Shown here in pieces: positions 1 through 7,853 of a DNA stretch of 57,098 nucleotides. Each line of letters opens with the position of its first letter. Position 1 is the stretch's first letter. The stretch lies in NCBI GenBank assembly GCA_016218105.1, contig JACRET010000018.1:1-57098 (forward strand). Reading direction: 5' to 3'. The notes below the pieces were generated by a model that had not been told where the DNA came from, did no database searches, and saw only the letters and a program-made list of their open reading frames with translations. Both the position numbers and the translations under genes were made by a program. The stretch is from Deltaproteobacteria bacterium. Lineage in GTDB: Bacteria > Desulfobacterota > GWC2-55-46.

Positions 1-110
1 CGTCCATCCATGGACTCGACCCTTCGGGCTTCTGCTTCGCAGAAGTGCAATTTTGCTATCCTGCAAAATTGTCGAACCCTTCCGGGGTTCTCATCCCATG
101 TGGGGGACTC
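1..110. other. Hairpin-rich non-coding stretch at the window edge
   Basis: No gene is supported here. The sequence shows consecutive inverted repeats: CTTCTGC/GCAGAAG with a TTC loop around 29-45, and CAATTTTGC/GCAAAATTG around 48-72. Further dyads lie in the CCATCCATGG and AACCC...GGGTT segments. It lies downstream of the tRNA-Glu terminator on the minus strand, so it may be part of a larger repeat or the 3' region of something outside the window. Function unknown. Confidence 0.4.
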
Positions 111-116
111 CAAATA

Positions 117-142
117 CAAAAGGGGCCGCTTTCGCGGCCCCC
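117..142 (-). terminator. Rho-independent terminator after tRNA-Glu
   Basis: A perfect 8-bp stem, GGGGCCGC (122-129) with GCGGCCCC (134-141) and a 4-base loop, is followed on the minus strand by TTTT. It lies 10 bases past the 3' end of tRNA-Glu, so it probably ends the tRNA transcript. Confidence 0.75.
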
Positions 143-151
143 TTAAAATTC

Positions 152-227
152 TGGCGTCCCCACGGGGATTCGAACCCCGGTTACCGCCGTGAAAGGGCGA
201 TGTCCTTGGCCTCTAGACGATGGGGAC
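152..227 (-). tRNA. tRNA-Glu (UUC)
   Basis: Read on the minus strand, this is a 76-base cloverleaf. The acceptor strands GTCCCCA and TGGGGAC pair, the T-arm has the GGTTCGAATCC loop, and the anticodon loop CTTTCAC gives anticodon TTC (glutamate). The 3' CCA is encoded in the DNA. It lies 23 bases downstream of tRNA-Lys and probably shares its transcript. Confidence 0.95.
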
Positions 228-250
228 TTGTTGTTAACTTATTATTCTAA

Positions 251-326
251 TGGTGAGCCGCCCGGGACTCGAACCCGGGGCCACCTGCTTAAAAGGCAGA
301 TGCTCTACCGACTGAGCTAGCGGCTC
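251..326 (-). tRNA. tRNA-Lys (UUU)
   Basis: On the minus strand this is a 76-base cloverleaf. Acceptor GAGCCGC pairs with GCGGCTC, the D-arm is GCTCAGTCGGTAGAGC, the anticodon loop CTTTTAA gives anticodon TTT (lysine), and the T-arm contains GGGTTCGAGTCCC. The discriminator is A and CCA is encoded. It is the first gene of a two-tRNA unit. Confidence 0.95.
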
Positions 327-366
327 AAATCCCGTTTAAAGCAGAACCAAAAAGAAATAACCTGAA

Positions 367-396
367 ATAATTACCATAACCGTCGGCCCTTGTCAA
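367..396 (-). promoter_or_regulatory. Probable sigma70 promoter of the tRNA-Lys/tRNA-Glu unit
   Basis: On the minus strand a consensus -35 TTGACA (391-396) is followed after 18 bases by AATTAT (367-372), which matches four of six -10 positions. It lies about 40 bases upstream of the tRNA-Lys 5' end. The -35 is strong and the -10 weaker. Confidence 0.55.
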
Positions 397-438
397 ACCA
401 AAACAGAATCTCAGGTTAAAAAATCAATCCTATATCAA

Positions 439-464
439 GATGGACTTTTTCAGCAACCTGTTAA
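439..464. repeat. Remnant of the 155-bp palindromic repeat (terminal end only)
   Basis: The bases AGATGGACTTTTTCAGC followed by AACCTGTTAA match one end of the full repeats, most clearly the 55235-55263 end of the third copy (there with GCAGATGGACTTTTTCAGC). The rest of the element is missing. It lies just past the stop of the XRE regulator, matching the habit of the full copies to sit at gene ends. Confidence 0.65.
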
Positions 465-486
465 TTCACTACTCTCCTGCCATGCA

Positions 487-864
487 CTATGTGCCGCAAA
501 GTATCTTGAGGGTATCAATGACAGCCTTTTTCCTGATATTTTTCAGCATCAGGTTTATCCCGCAAATGAGGTCGGCCCTCTCCTCCTCGCTTAAATGAGA
601 GTAGAGCTTGACAAGGAGGGTCTCCTTTTCTCCAGGATCGTCAAAGACCGTGGCGCCGGGTATGGTAAAAAAATAGGACGGGGCTTTTTCCATAGCCTGA
701 GCGAGCTTAAGCCATTCTTCCGTTGTTATGGGGATTTTCCCGCACTCCTTGCGGACATAGGTCGACCTGTCTATGCCCAGATAACGGGCGATGTAATCCT
801 GCCTTAGATCCTTTGATTCTCTCAAGGACTTGAGGCGGGCGAGTATTTCCTTGGTTGTCAGCAT
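487..864 (-). CDS. XRE-family helix-turn-helix transcriptional regulator
   Basis: A 125-residue protein. Residues about 6-65 form a Cro/C1-type helix-turn-helix: the pattern L-R-E-S-K-D-L-R-Q-D-Y-I-A-R-Y-L-G-I-D then S-T-Y-V-R-K-E-C-G is the XRE recognition module. The rest is a helical tail with acidic and basic patches (residues 75-120), perhaps for dimerisation or effector sensing. The ATG at 862-864 has no clear Shine-Dalgarno. It stands alone between the tRNAs and a HEPN gene and no target operator was recognised. Such single regulators often accompany mobile elements or toxin-antitoxin modules, but no partner is adjacent, so its role is open. Confidence 0.75.
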   Translation of the reverse strand: MLTTKEILARLKSLRESKDLRQDYIARYLGIDRSTYVRKECGKIPITTEEWLKLAQAMEKAPSYFFTIPGATVFDDPGEKETLLVKLYSHLSEEERADLICGINLMLKNIRKKAVIDTLKILCGT

Positions 865-1088
865 TACATTTTTTATTGCCGGCTTCGGATTGAACCCATC
901 CGCGTGAACTGGCGGCGCATTTTGCCGGGCTTTTTAAAGAATAACCTGGTTTCCGCTTATTTCTGAATCGAAATAAATATAAAAGGGCCTGAATCTTACA
1001 ACCTGATATCGATTAGGCGACAGGACGGGAGGATGAACAGGGTGGCAGCGGATCCGCTCGTATCAGGCTTCGTAATAAAATGTAGAAG

Positions 1089-1475
1089 TTATTTTACAAC
1101 CCTCCTCAGAAAATCCTTCACTTCCAGAAAAAATTCCCTTGTCAGATGGAGCCTTAACAGCGCCTCTTTCTCGGGATACTCAAGTCCCGCATTAAGCCCC
1201 CACTCTTTCCTGTGCTCTTTGAGGGTCTCTATAAATGGATCCAGCTTGCCGCTGAACCTTTCGAGGGTCGCCGTGAAGCTTGCAAAAGGTTCTCCCGCGG
1301 CATGGTTTATTCCGCTCGTAAGGAACGCCGCGATAGAGGCGTGGAAAGTCGAATAATACGAAGCTGTAACGGACTGGGTATACAGCCCGTGCCTTTGAAG
1401 GAGTTCGGCGGCCTGAAGATAGCCTTCGGCTTTTTTCATCTCGCCCCTTATTTTTTCTTTTCTCCTGGCATCCAA
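1089..1475 (-). CDS. HEPN-domain protein (orphan, no nucleotidyltransferase partner)
   Basis: The HEPN signature is visible: a helix with A-E-L-L-Q-R-H-G-L-Y, then T-A-S-Y-Y-S-T-F-H-A-S-I, the core of HEPN proteins that usually pair with MNT nucleotidyltransferases as type VII toxin-antitoxin or nucleotide-modification modules. I chose the TTG at 1473-1475 (128 residues) because an AGGAG lies nine bases upstream. A longer TTG start at 1529 lacks a ribosome site, and an ATG at 1439 would cut the conserved K-E-K-I-R-G-E-M helix. The usual R-x4-6-H ribonuclease motif is not clear near the C-terminus, so it may be non-catalytic. No MNT gene lies next to it. The nearest neighbour is the XRE regulator on the same strand. 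Confidence 0.7.
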   Translation of the reverse strand: MDARRKEKIRGEMKKAEGYLQAAELLQRHGLYTQSVTASYYSTFHASIAAFLTSGINHAAGEPFASFTATLERFSGKLDPFIETLKEHRKEWGLNAGLEYPEKEALLRLHLTREFFLEVKDFLRRVVK

Positions 1476-1545
1476 AAAAATATGCTCCTGTAAATAACCC
1501 TCACGAAAAGGGGAGCGTTTATCGGTCAAGGTGTTTGTTTAGTGA

Positions 1546-1574
1546 AGTATAGATTTTTGCATACTAAAAATCAA
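1546..1574 (-). promoter_or_regulatory. Sigma70 promoter for the HEPN gene
   Basis: On the minus strand TTGATT (1569-1574) and TATACT (1546-1551) are separated by exactly 17 bases. Transcription would start near 1539, about 65 bases before the TTG start at 1475. Confidence 0.6.
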
Positions 1575-1829
1575 GTTCCGTGTAAGCTAACCTCACAGCC
1601 CCGGTTCATATGCCGTCATCTGAACGGCCGCCCTGTGCTTCAATGCCCCGGCCAACCTGCTTTATAATGCCCCTTACCAAGATTATCGGGCACCTGGATG
1701 ATTTACTTTAATCGGGTGCTATATAAAAGACAAGTACCTTTGAATAAGTTCGATGCTCCGCGGCTTCCACGCGGAGGGCCGATGCCCCTTATGGGAAGGG
1801 GTCTTGCACTGGCAAAATGGAAAATCACG
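1575..1829. other. Intergenic region between divergent HEPN and lptF genes
   Basis: No coding region is supported. It separates two divergent units, whose promoters lie at its edges (1546-1574 minus and 1830-1858 plus). I see no convincing operator, terminator or RNA in the middle. Confidence 0.5.
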
Positions 1830-1858
1830 TTGTCCGAAAAAGGTACTTATAGTATGAT
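1830..1858 (+). promoter_or_regulatory. Sigma70-like promoter immediately before lptF
   Basis: TTGTCC (1830-1835), a 17-base spacer and TATGAT (1853-1858) give a good promoter. The predicted start of transcription falls at or within a base or two of the lptF ATG at 1865. No Shine-Dalgarno precedes that ATG, so the message may be leaderless. Confidence 0.5.
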
Positions 1859-1864
1859 TGGTGC

Positions 1865-3040
1865 ATGCCAAGGCTCATAAATACATACATTTTCAAGGAG
1901 ATATCCGTTCCGTTCCTGTTGAGCCTTGTCATAATGACCTTCACCGGGCTGCTCAGCAAAGTAATGAAGCTCGTTGAGCTTATGGTCACCCACGGCATAG
2001 GCGCGTCGTTCGTCTTCTGGTTCATCGTATCAGTAATACCGTCATTTATAATATATACTATCCCGGTCTCCTTCCTGATAGGCGTGCTCGTGGCGTTCAC
2101 GAGGTTGAGCTCAGACAGCGAAATAACCGCCATGAAGTCGACCGGACTCAGCCTCTTCTCCTTGATGAGGCCGGTGGCTGTGCTGGCGGTCATAGCTTAC
2201 CTCTTGACACTCGCGTTCACGATCTACATCTTCCCCTGGGGCAACTTGAAACTTAAGCAGCTGCTCTTCGAGGCGGCAAAGACAAAGCTGGTCTCGGGCA
2301 TAGAGGAGAAGACCTTTTATGACAAGTTCAAGGGCATGATCCTCTACGTTGATCACCTTTCGCCCAAAACCGGCGAGATGGAGGGCATTTTCATCTCCGA
2401 AACCGGAGAAGGCGGTGAGACCAACATCTTCTTCGCGGAAAAGGGCGTTTTTTCGCCCTCCACGCAGGAATTCAATGTATATCTCAAGCTCCTGGACGGC
2501 TCCATACACCGCAAGACCGAGAATGACGGCTCTTACCATATAGTGGAATTTAAGGATTATGTCCTTGATCTCAGTCTTTCAGGGAAGCCCACTACCGGCC
2601 TGTCCGATAAATCGAACAGGGAGCTTTACCTGAAAGAGCTCCTTGAAAGGGTCGCCGCCGCAAAAGAACGGGGGCAAAGCGCCGCCCCTTATTTAATAGA
2701 CCTCCATAAGAGGTTCGCCTTGCCGGCATCCGTCTTTGTCTTCGCCATACTGGGAGTGCCTCTCGGCATCCAGAAGATAAGGGCCGCGAGGTTCACCGGC
2801 TTCAGCATCTCTTTGGGCGTCGTCCTCATATATTATGTCACCTCTACCGCGCTCGAAGCGCTCGGTGAGAACGGCAAGATAAACCCCGTGTTCGCCGTGT
2901 GGGGCTCTGACATTATCTTTTTGACCGCGGGCGCCTATATCTTCTACAAGGCCGCGAAAGATTCTCCGATCAATATACTTTCATGGGCTGGCTCCGCAAA
3001 GGACTTTATTTTAAGAAAAAAGCCCGGTAGCGGGGTTTGA
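1865..3040 (+). CDS. lptF: LPS export ABC transporter permease LptF
   Basis: LptF is one of the two inner-membrane permeases of LptB2FG, which extracts lipopolysaccharide from the inner membrane and passes it to LptC/LptA. The 391-residue protein has the YjgP/YjgQ layout: three N-terminal membrane helices (about 10-120) with the S-E-I-T-A-M-K coupling segment, a periplasmic beta-rich domain (about 130-270), and three C-terminal helices starting near F-A-L-P-A-S-V-F. The start M-P-R-L-I-N-T-Y-I-F-K-E matches the usual family start. lptG follows after 12 bases and is surely co-transcribed. Assignment of F versus G rests on gene order. Confidence 0.9.
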   Translation: MPRLINTYIFKEISVPFLLSLVIMTFTGLLSKVMKLVELMVTHGIGASFVFWFIVSVIPSFIIYTIPVSFLIGVLVAFTRLSSDSEITAMKSTGLSLFSLMRPVAVLAVIAYLLTLAFTIYIFPWGNLKLKQLLFEAAKTKLVSGIEEKTFYDKFKGMILYVDHLSPKTGEMEGIFISETGEGGETNIFFAEKGVFSPSTQEFNVYLKLLDGSIHRKTENDGSYHIVEFKDYVLDLSLSGKPTTGLSDKSNRELYLKELLERVAAAKERGQSAAPYLIDLHKRFALPASVFVFAILGVPLGIQKIRAARFTGFSISLGVVLIYYVTSTALEALGENGKINPVFAVWGSDIIFLTAGAYIFYKAAKDSPINILSWAGSAKDFILRKKPGSGV

Positions 3041-3052
3041 CAACTTACTTTT

Positions 3053-4126
3053 ATGAAACTCCTCGAAAAATACATACTGACTGAATTCATAAAGCTCCTT
3101 ATCATAGCGGTGCTGTCTTTTATTCTCCTCTTCATCATGGTAGATCTGTTCGAGAATATTGACAACCTGATGAAGTTCAAGGTGCCGCTCGGCAGCAGCA
3201 TCCTCTTTTTCATCTACAAGGTCCCTTTTATAATAGGACAGATATCCCCTGTCGCGGTGCTCGTGGCCGCGCTCATCTCACTTGGCATACTCTCAAAGCA
3301 CGGCGAGATAACGGCCATGAAGGCGGGCGGGATAAGGCTGCTTAAGGCCCTTCTTCCTCTCCTCGGCGCCGGGCTCGTCATAAGCGCCCTCGTAATACTC
3401 ATGAACGAGTACGTGACCCCATCAGCCCTTAAGAAAATCGACAACTTCCGGCAGCAGTGGTTCGGGGTGCAGGGCGGCTCATTCGGGAAGGAAGGCATCT
3501 GGGTCAGGACAGGCGGAGGCATATTCAACATAAGGCAGATAGACATAAAAAGAAACCAGCTGTACGGACTGACCCTTTACGTAATGGAAAAGCCTTTTAC
3601 CGTAAAGGAGCGGATTTATTCCCGGAACGTAGCGTGGCAGGACGGCAGGTGGGTGGCGGCATCCGCCACGATCTGGAAATTCTCCCTTAATGGAGAAGCG
3701 GACAGGACTGAAGCGGACAATCTGGAGATCAAGAATTTTATCAACCCCGAAGACCTGCCTAACGTAGAGAACCTTCAGAAGAACATGTCCATAGGCGAGC
3801 TCAAGAATTACATAAACACCCTTGAGGAAGACGGCTACGATTCCTCGCGCTACAGGATCGAGCTCTACGGCAAGTTCTCATTCCCTCTGGTCAACTTCAT
3901 AATGATACTTGTCGGGATCCCCTTTGCCCTTAAAACAGGCAGATACAGCGGCATAGCGTCCGGCGTGGGCTTGAGCATAATAATAGCGTTCAGTTACTGG
4001 ATAATCTTCGCGGTTACAAGGTCTTTAGGGCAGAGCGCGCTCATCCCCCCGATTATCTCGGCCGCCTTCCCTGACGTGCTTTTCTTCGCCATAGGCGCGC
4101 TCATGTTCGGGTATGTCAGGGAATGA
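3053..4126 (+). CDS. lptG: LPS export ABC transporter permease LptG
   Basis: This is the second permease of the lipopolysaccharide exporter (357 residues). It begins M-K-L-L-E-K-Y-I-L-T-E-F, with N-terminal helices to about residue 120. The H-G-E-I-T-A-M-K-A-G-G segment near residue 85 is the cytoplasmic coupling helix that contacts LptB. The periplasmic domain spans roughly 130-270, followed by helices beginning F-S-F-P-L-V-N-F-I-M-I-L-V-G-I-P-F-A-L. Size and topology match LptF, as expected for the heterodimer. The LptB ATPase and LptA/C are not in this window. Confidence 0.9.
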   Translation: MKLLEKYILTEFIKLLIIAVLSFILLFIMVDLFENIDNLMKFKVPLGSSILFFIYKVPFIIGQISPVAVLVAALISLGILSKHGEITAMKAGGIRLLKALLPLLGAGLVISALVILMNEYVTPSALKKIDNFRQQWFGVQGGSFGKEGIWVRTGGGIFNIRQIDIKRNQLYGLTLYVMEKPFTVKERIYSRNVAWQDGRWVAASATIWKFSLNGEADRTEADNLEIKNFINPEDLPNVENLQKNMSIGELKNYINTLEEDGYDSSRYRIELYGKFSFPLVNFIMILVGIPFALKTGRYSGIASGVGLSIIIAFSYWIIFAVTRSLGQSALIPPIISAAFPDVLFFAIGALMFGYVRE

Positions 4127-4140
4127 ACATCCCCGCGGCT

Positions 4141-4181
4141 CTGAAAGCCCCGGCCCGGGTTTTTCCAACCGGCTTTATAAA
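4141..4181 (+). repeat. 3'-end hairpin element, copy 1
   Basis: CTGAAAGCC...GGGTTTTTCC...CCGGCTTTATAAA follows the lptG stop. A closely similar sequence occurs at 44003-44039 after another plus-strand gene. AAAGCC can pair with GGCTTT around a T-rich loop. It may be a terminator or a small dispersed element. Confidence 0.4.
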
Positions 4182-4184
4182 CCC

Positions 4185-5936
4185 CTATCTGTCTAAAGAC
4201 TTGATGCCCTCGTACGCCTGCGTAAGATCAGGTTTTATGGCAAGCGCCGTCTCGAACTCCTCTCTCGCCTCGGAAACCCTTCCCTGTCTCCGGTAAGCGA
4301 GCCCAAGCTTATAGTGCGCGTCCCATCTATCCCTCTTATACATTACGGCTGTCTCGAATTCGATTATCGCGGCCCCGTCCATGCCAAGGTTTTCGTAAGT
4401 CAACGCCAGGTTATAATGAGCGTCAGAGGAGGCTGGCTTCTTCTCGATCGAGGCCCTATAGACCGCAAGCGCGTCCGCAAAAAGGCCTTTGCTGAAATAG
4501 GCGTTCCCGAGGTTTAGCAAGGCCGTAGCGTCGGGATTAAATGCCGCGGCCCTTTCGAATTCGTCTATCGCCTCGTCTATCCGCCCCTTCCTGTAATATA
4601 CGTCTCCCAGATTACTGTGCGGCCTCGCCCTCAGCGGGCTTTTTTTTATGACGTCTTTCCATAAAAGGATGTCGTCCCTCCACACCTCATTTCTCAGGTA
4701 CGCCGCAGAGCCGAGAGGGGTGGCAACAACGGCGGCAAGGACGATTGCAAGCGCTGTCAGGGAGGGCTTTAATAAGAAGGCCTTTTTTATCCTGTCCAGA
4801 GAGTATATCGCCGCGGCGGAAAAGGCCGTTATAGCCCCTATGGACGGCAGATAAAGCCTGTGCTCGAATATCACGTCGCGTATCGGTATTACCGACGACT
4901 CGATTGAAAGCGTTATAAAGAACCAGAATATGCCTAGCGGTATCAAGGCCAGAAAAGGATCTTTTCTTCTTGCCCTGATAAACACATAAAAAGACGCGCT
5001 CAGAACAAGAATGAGGAACAGGAGCGAGGCGAACGCCTCCGGAGCGAAAATGGAATTAAAATACGGATAGCCGTAATCAAGGTTCTGATCTACCGGGAGT
5101 ATGAGGAGCCTCAAGTAAGTTACTATTACCCTCATCTCCGTGGAGAAGTATTCATACGGAGAGAGGGTCGATAGCTCCAGTAGCTGTTTTTCCCTTATAC
5201 TTTCGCTTACGAAATTTACCGTTCCGGGGCCTCCTTCCTGGCTCAGGACAGTAAGCGGGATTATGAGCAGCGTCAAAAGGAACGGGACGAGACATAAAAG
5301 CCTTTTCCTGTAAGGCCCGCTGAAAAACGTCAGTTCGTACAAGGCTATAAGGAAAGGCAGGGTAAACGATATCTCTTTTGTCATCTGCGCCGAAATAGTG
5401 GAGACGAGGGCAAGGGCATATATGGGGAGTGACCTGATCCCGCCCTCTCCGCTCCGCCATTTCAGATAAAGCACTATCGAGAGCAGATAAAACAGGGTGG
5501 CGAGCGAGGCAAATCGCTGCGTCGTATATGTGACCGCCTGGGTCTCTATCGGATGGGCAATAAAAACGGCCGACGAAAGGAACGCCGCTCCGAAGGCTAT
5601 GGCGCCCTTGTCTTTCAGCCCAGCCACTTCCAGCCACGGGGTTTTAAAGACGCTTGACACAAGCCCGTACACAAGCAGGCCGTTTATGGCATGGATAATA
5701 ACATTGATAAGATGATAGCCGAAGACCCTGAGCCCGCCAAAGCGGTAATTGAGGGCGAACGATAGATAGCCCAGGTACCGCGTCCCCGACGGCGGCCAGA
5801 AATTCGATAGCTCCCTTATCTCGGCGTTCCCTGTGATATACATGCCGTCATCAAATACGAATGGGGAAAAAAACGTATTTGAATAGACCAGAAAGGCCAG
5901 GATAGCGAGGAACGGATAGATTATTAATCGTCTCAT
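4185..5936 (-). CDS. TMTC-like membrane glycosyltransferase with C-terminal TPRs (paralogue 1)
   Basis: A 583-residue protein. Residues about 1-420 are a multi-pass membrane body with the GT-C layout: after the first helix comes F-V-F-D-D-G-M-Y-I, an acidic loop motif of dolichol/polyprenol-phosphate sugar transferases, then H-P-I-E-T-Q-A-V-T-Y-T-T-Q-R, and I-F-E-H-R-L-Y-L-P-S-I-G before the last helices. These match landmarks of the TMTC family of protein O-mannosyltransferases. Residues about 435-580 hold four tetratricopeptide repeats, each ending in a K-P-D/N-P-D type turn. The likely role is transfer of sugar from a lipid carrier to a periplasmic protein, with the TPRs binding the acceptor. 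That role is inferred. It is the last of three tandem paralogues. Confidence 0.75.
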   Translation of the reverse strand: MRRLIIYPFLAILAFLVYSNTFFSPFVFDDGMYITGNAEIRELSNFWPPSGTRYLGYLSFALNYRFGGLRVFGYHLINVIIHAINGLLVYGLVSSVFKTPWLEVAGLKDKGAIAFGAAFLSSAVFIAHPIETQAVTYTTQRFASLATLFYLLSIVLYLKWRSGEGGIRSLPIYALALVSTISAQMTKEISFTLPFLIALYELTFFSGPYRKRLLCLVPFLLTLLIIPLTVLSQEGGPGTVNFVSESIREKQLLELSTLSPYEYFSTEMRVIVTYLRLLILPVDQNLDYGYPYFNSIFAPEAFASLLFLILVLSASFYVFIRARRKDPFLALIPLGIFWFFITLSIESSVIPIRDVIFEHRLYLPSIGAITAFSAAAIYSLDRIKKAFLLKPSLTALAIVLAAVVATPLGSAAYLRNEVWRDDILLWKDVIKKSPLRARPHSNLGDVYYRKGRIDEAIDEFERAAAFNPDATALLNLGNAYFSKGLFADALAVYRASIEKKPASSDAHYNLALTYENLGMDGAAIIEFETAVMYKRDRWDAHYKLGLAYRRQGRVSEAREEFETALAIKPDLTQAYEGIKSLDR

Positions 5937-5976
5937 CTCTCCCCGCCTTTTTCATGGGTATCAACAATATTGAAGA

Positions 5977-6000
5977 TTCCCCGCGGCAAGCTGCGGGGAA
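5977..6000. other. Hairpin between TPR-glycosyltransferase paralogues 1 and 2
   Basis: TTCCCCGC (5977-5984) and GCGGGGAA (5993-6000) form a perfect 8-bp stem around an 8-base loop. No T-tract follows on the minus strand, so it is more likely an RNA-stabilising or attenuating hairpin, or a small palindromic repeat, than a terminator. Confidence 0.45.
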
Positions 6001-6039
6001 TGCGCTCGCTATGCCTATTCAGGCATGCAAGAGGCCAGC

Positions 6040-7785
6040 TCATCGCCCCAGGGATCTAAGGCTGTCGCGCGCCTCGGCAAAATCCGGCTTTAAAGCGATG
6101 ACAGTTGCAAACTCCCTCCTCGCGTCATCAACCCTGCCTCTGCTCTGGTACATAAGCCCCAGATTGTAATGCGCGTTCCATTTATCCGGCTTGTACCTGA
6201 CCGCCGCCTCAAGCTCCGCTAGCGCGCCGTCCATCATCCCAGCGGCCCTGTACGCAGCGGCGAGGTTATAATGAGCGTCCGCGAAATCGGGCTTGAGCCC
6301 TATGGCGGTCTTTAACTCGGCAATAGATTCTTCCAGACGCCCCTTTTTATAGTAAGCGCTCCCGAGGTTAAAAAATGTCTTTACGTCCGGCTTTAGATTT
6401 TTTGCCGCCTCAAATTCGGCTATTGCCTCATCCATCCGCCCCATCCTGAAGTATATATCCCCGAGATTGTTATGCGGTCTCGTCTTTCCAGGGCTCTTTT
6501 CGACGGTATCCTTCCACAGGGTAAGCTCATCCTTCCAGGCGAGGTTCCTTTTGTACGACGCGGCCCCAAGCGGAACCGAAAGCATCGCCAACGCAACGAC
6601 AGCCATCGTGATCACGGAAAAGCCTGCCCCCTTTCCCTTAAGGTACGAAAGGAGATATACAATGACAGCCGAGGCAGCCATAAAAGCCCCTACACTCGGC
6701 AGATATAGCCTGTGCTCGAAGATGACATCCTGTATCGGTATCACCGACGATTCTATGGAAAGGGTTATGAAAAACCAGAAGACCCCGAGAGAGATTATCG
6801 CCAGAAAGGGCTCTTTTATCCTCCTTGCCCGCAAAAAAACAGCTACAGCGGCAATGGCGATTGAAAGCAGAAAGAAAAATGAAATAAGCGCCTCGGGAGC
6901 GAAAAACGACTCTATGCGCGGGTAATCATAATCAAGGGTCTGCTTGACTGGGAGCGCCAGTAGCCTTAGATAAGTCACAATCACCCGCAGCTGCGTGGAG
7001 AAATACTGGTACGGCGAAAGGCTGACGAGCTCTTGTACCTGCTTCTCACGTATATTCTCGCTTACATCGAGATCAAGCCCGCCGGAGGCCGGGCTAAGCA
7101 ATGAAAGCGGGATAACAAGTAAGGTCAGGAGGAACGGGATGAGATACCAAAACCTCTTCCTGCAAGGCCCGCTAAAGAACATAAGTTCATACAACGCTAT
7201 CAGAAAAGGCAGGGTAAACGATATCTCTTTCGTCATCTGCGCGGAAACCGTGGTAATGACCGCGAGCACGTACACCCATCTTCCGTTGCCGGAGGCGCGC
7301 CACCTTATATACAATACCAGCGAGAGCAGATAGAATAATGTCGCCAGCGAGGCGAACCTCTGGGTAACGTAGGTGACAGCCTGCGTCTGCACCGGATGGA
7401 CTATGAATATAACGGACGAGATGAGGGCGAGAGCGAAGGCCGCGTCCTTTTTATCGCCGATACCCGCGCCTTCCATCCACGGGGTCTTGAAGGTAAGCGT
7501 CACAAGAAGGTAAACAAGGATGCCGTTCAGGACGTGTATAAAGGTATTTACGATGTGGTAGCCGGTGGTGTCAACCCCTCCGAGGCTATAGTTGACCGCG
7601 AATGAAAGATACCCCAGATACCTCGTGCCGACGGGAGGCCAGAAGTTTGATAAGGCATGTACGCCCCGGTTCCCTACGATATACATGCCGTCGTCGAATA
7701 CGAAGGGATAGGAAAAGGTGTTTGAATAGATAAGGAGGGCGGCAAGCGCCAGGACAAAAAAGACTATCGGAGATCGGTATCTCAT
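6040..7785 (-). CDS. TMTC-like membrane glycosyltransferase with C-terminal TPRs (paralogue 2)
   Basis: A 581-residue paralogue of the gene downstream, alignable nearly end to end. F-V-F-D-D-G-M-Y-I follows the first helix, then the S-N-F-W-P-P loop, G-T-R-Y-L-G-Y-L-S-F-A, H-P-V-Q-T-Q-A-V-T-Y-V-T-Q-R and I-F-E-H-R-L-Y-L-P-S-V-G. The body has about ten or more hydrophobic segments and ends near residue 415. Four TPRs follow (about 430-580). The middle of the protein, around the P-Y-Q-Y-F-S-T-Q-L-R loop, corresponds to the conserved DUF1736 block of TMTC proteins. It sits 68 bases after paralogue 3 and 103 before paralogue 1 on the same strand, so the three are probably one transcript. Confidence 0.75.
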   Translation of the reverse strand: MRYRSPIVFFVLALAALLIYSNTFSYPFVFDDGMYIVGNRGVHALSNFWPPVGTRYLGYLSFAVNYSLGGVDTTGYHIVNTFIHVLNGILVYLLVTLTFKTPWMEGAGIGDKKDAAFALALISSVIFIVHPVQTQAVTYVTQRFASLATLFYLLSLVLYIRWRASGNGRWVYVLAVITTVSAQMTKEISFTLPFLIALYELMFFSGPCRKRFWYLIPFLLTLLVIPLSLLSPASGGLDLDVSENIREKQVQELVSLSPYQYFSTQLRVIVTYLRLLALPVKQTLDYDYPRIESFFAPEALISFFFLLSIAIAAVAVFLRARRIKEPFLAIISLGVFWFFITLSIESSVIPIQDVIFEHRLYLPSVGAFMAASAVIVYLLSYLKGKGAGFSVITMAVVALAMLSVPLGAASYKRNLAWKDELTLWKDTVEKSPGKTRPHNNLGDIYFRMGRMDEAIAEFEAAKNLKPDVKTFFNLGSAYYKKGRLEESIAELKTAIGLKPDFADAHYNLAAAYRAAGMMDGALAELEAAVRYKPDKWNAHYNLGLMYQSRGRVDDARREFATVIALKPDFAEARDSLRSLGR

Positions 7786-7853
7786 CGCCCCCCCTGGCGG
7801 GATGTGAAAAGTCCATCTATGGATTGGACGGCAGTGTGTCTTTCAACACCCCG

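Noticed and set aside
1033..1356. A 107-codon plus-strand frame opposite the HEPN gene
   Set aside because: The HEPN reading on the minus strand has a recognisable domain, promoter and ribosome site, and this frame has none.
1..1600. Prophage or integrative element next to the tRNAs
   Set aside because: There is no integrase, no visible direct repeat of the tRNA end and only one regulator. The idea is kept only as a possibility for the region left of the window.
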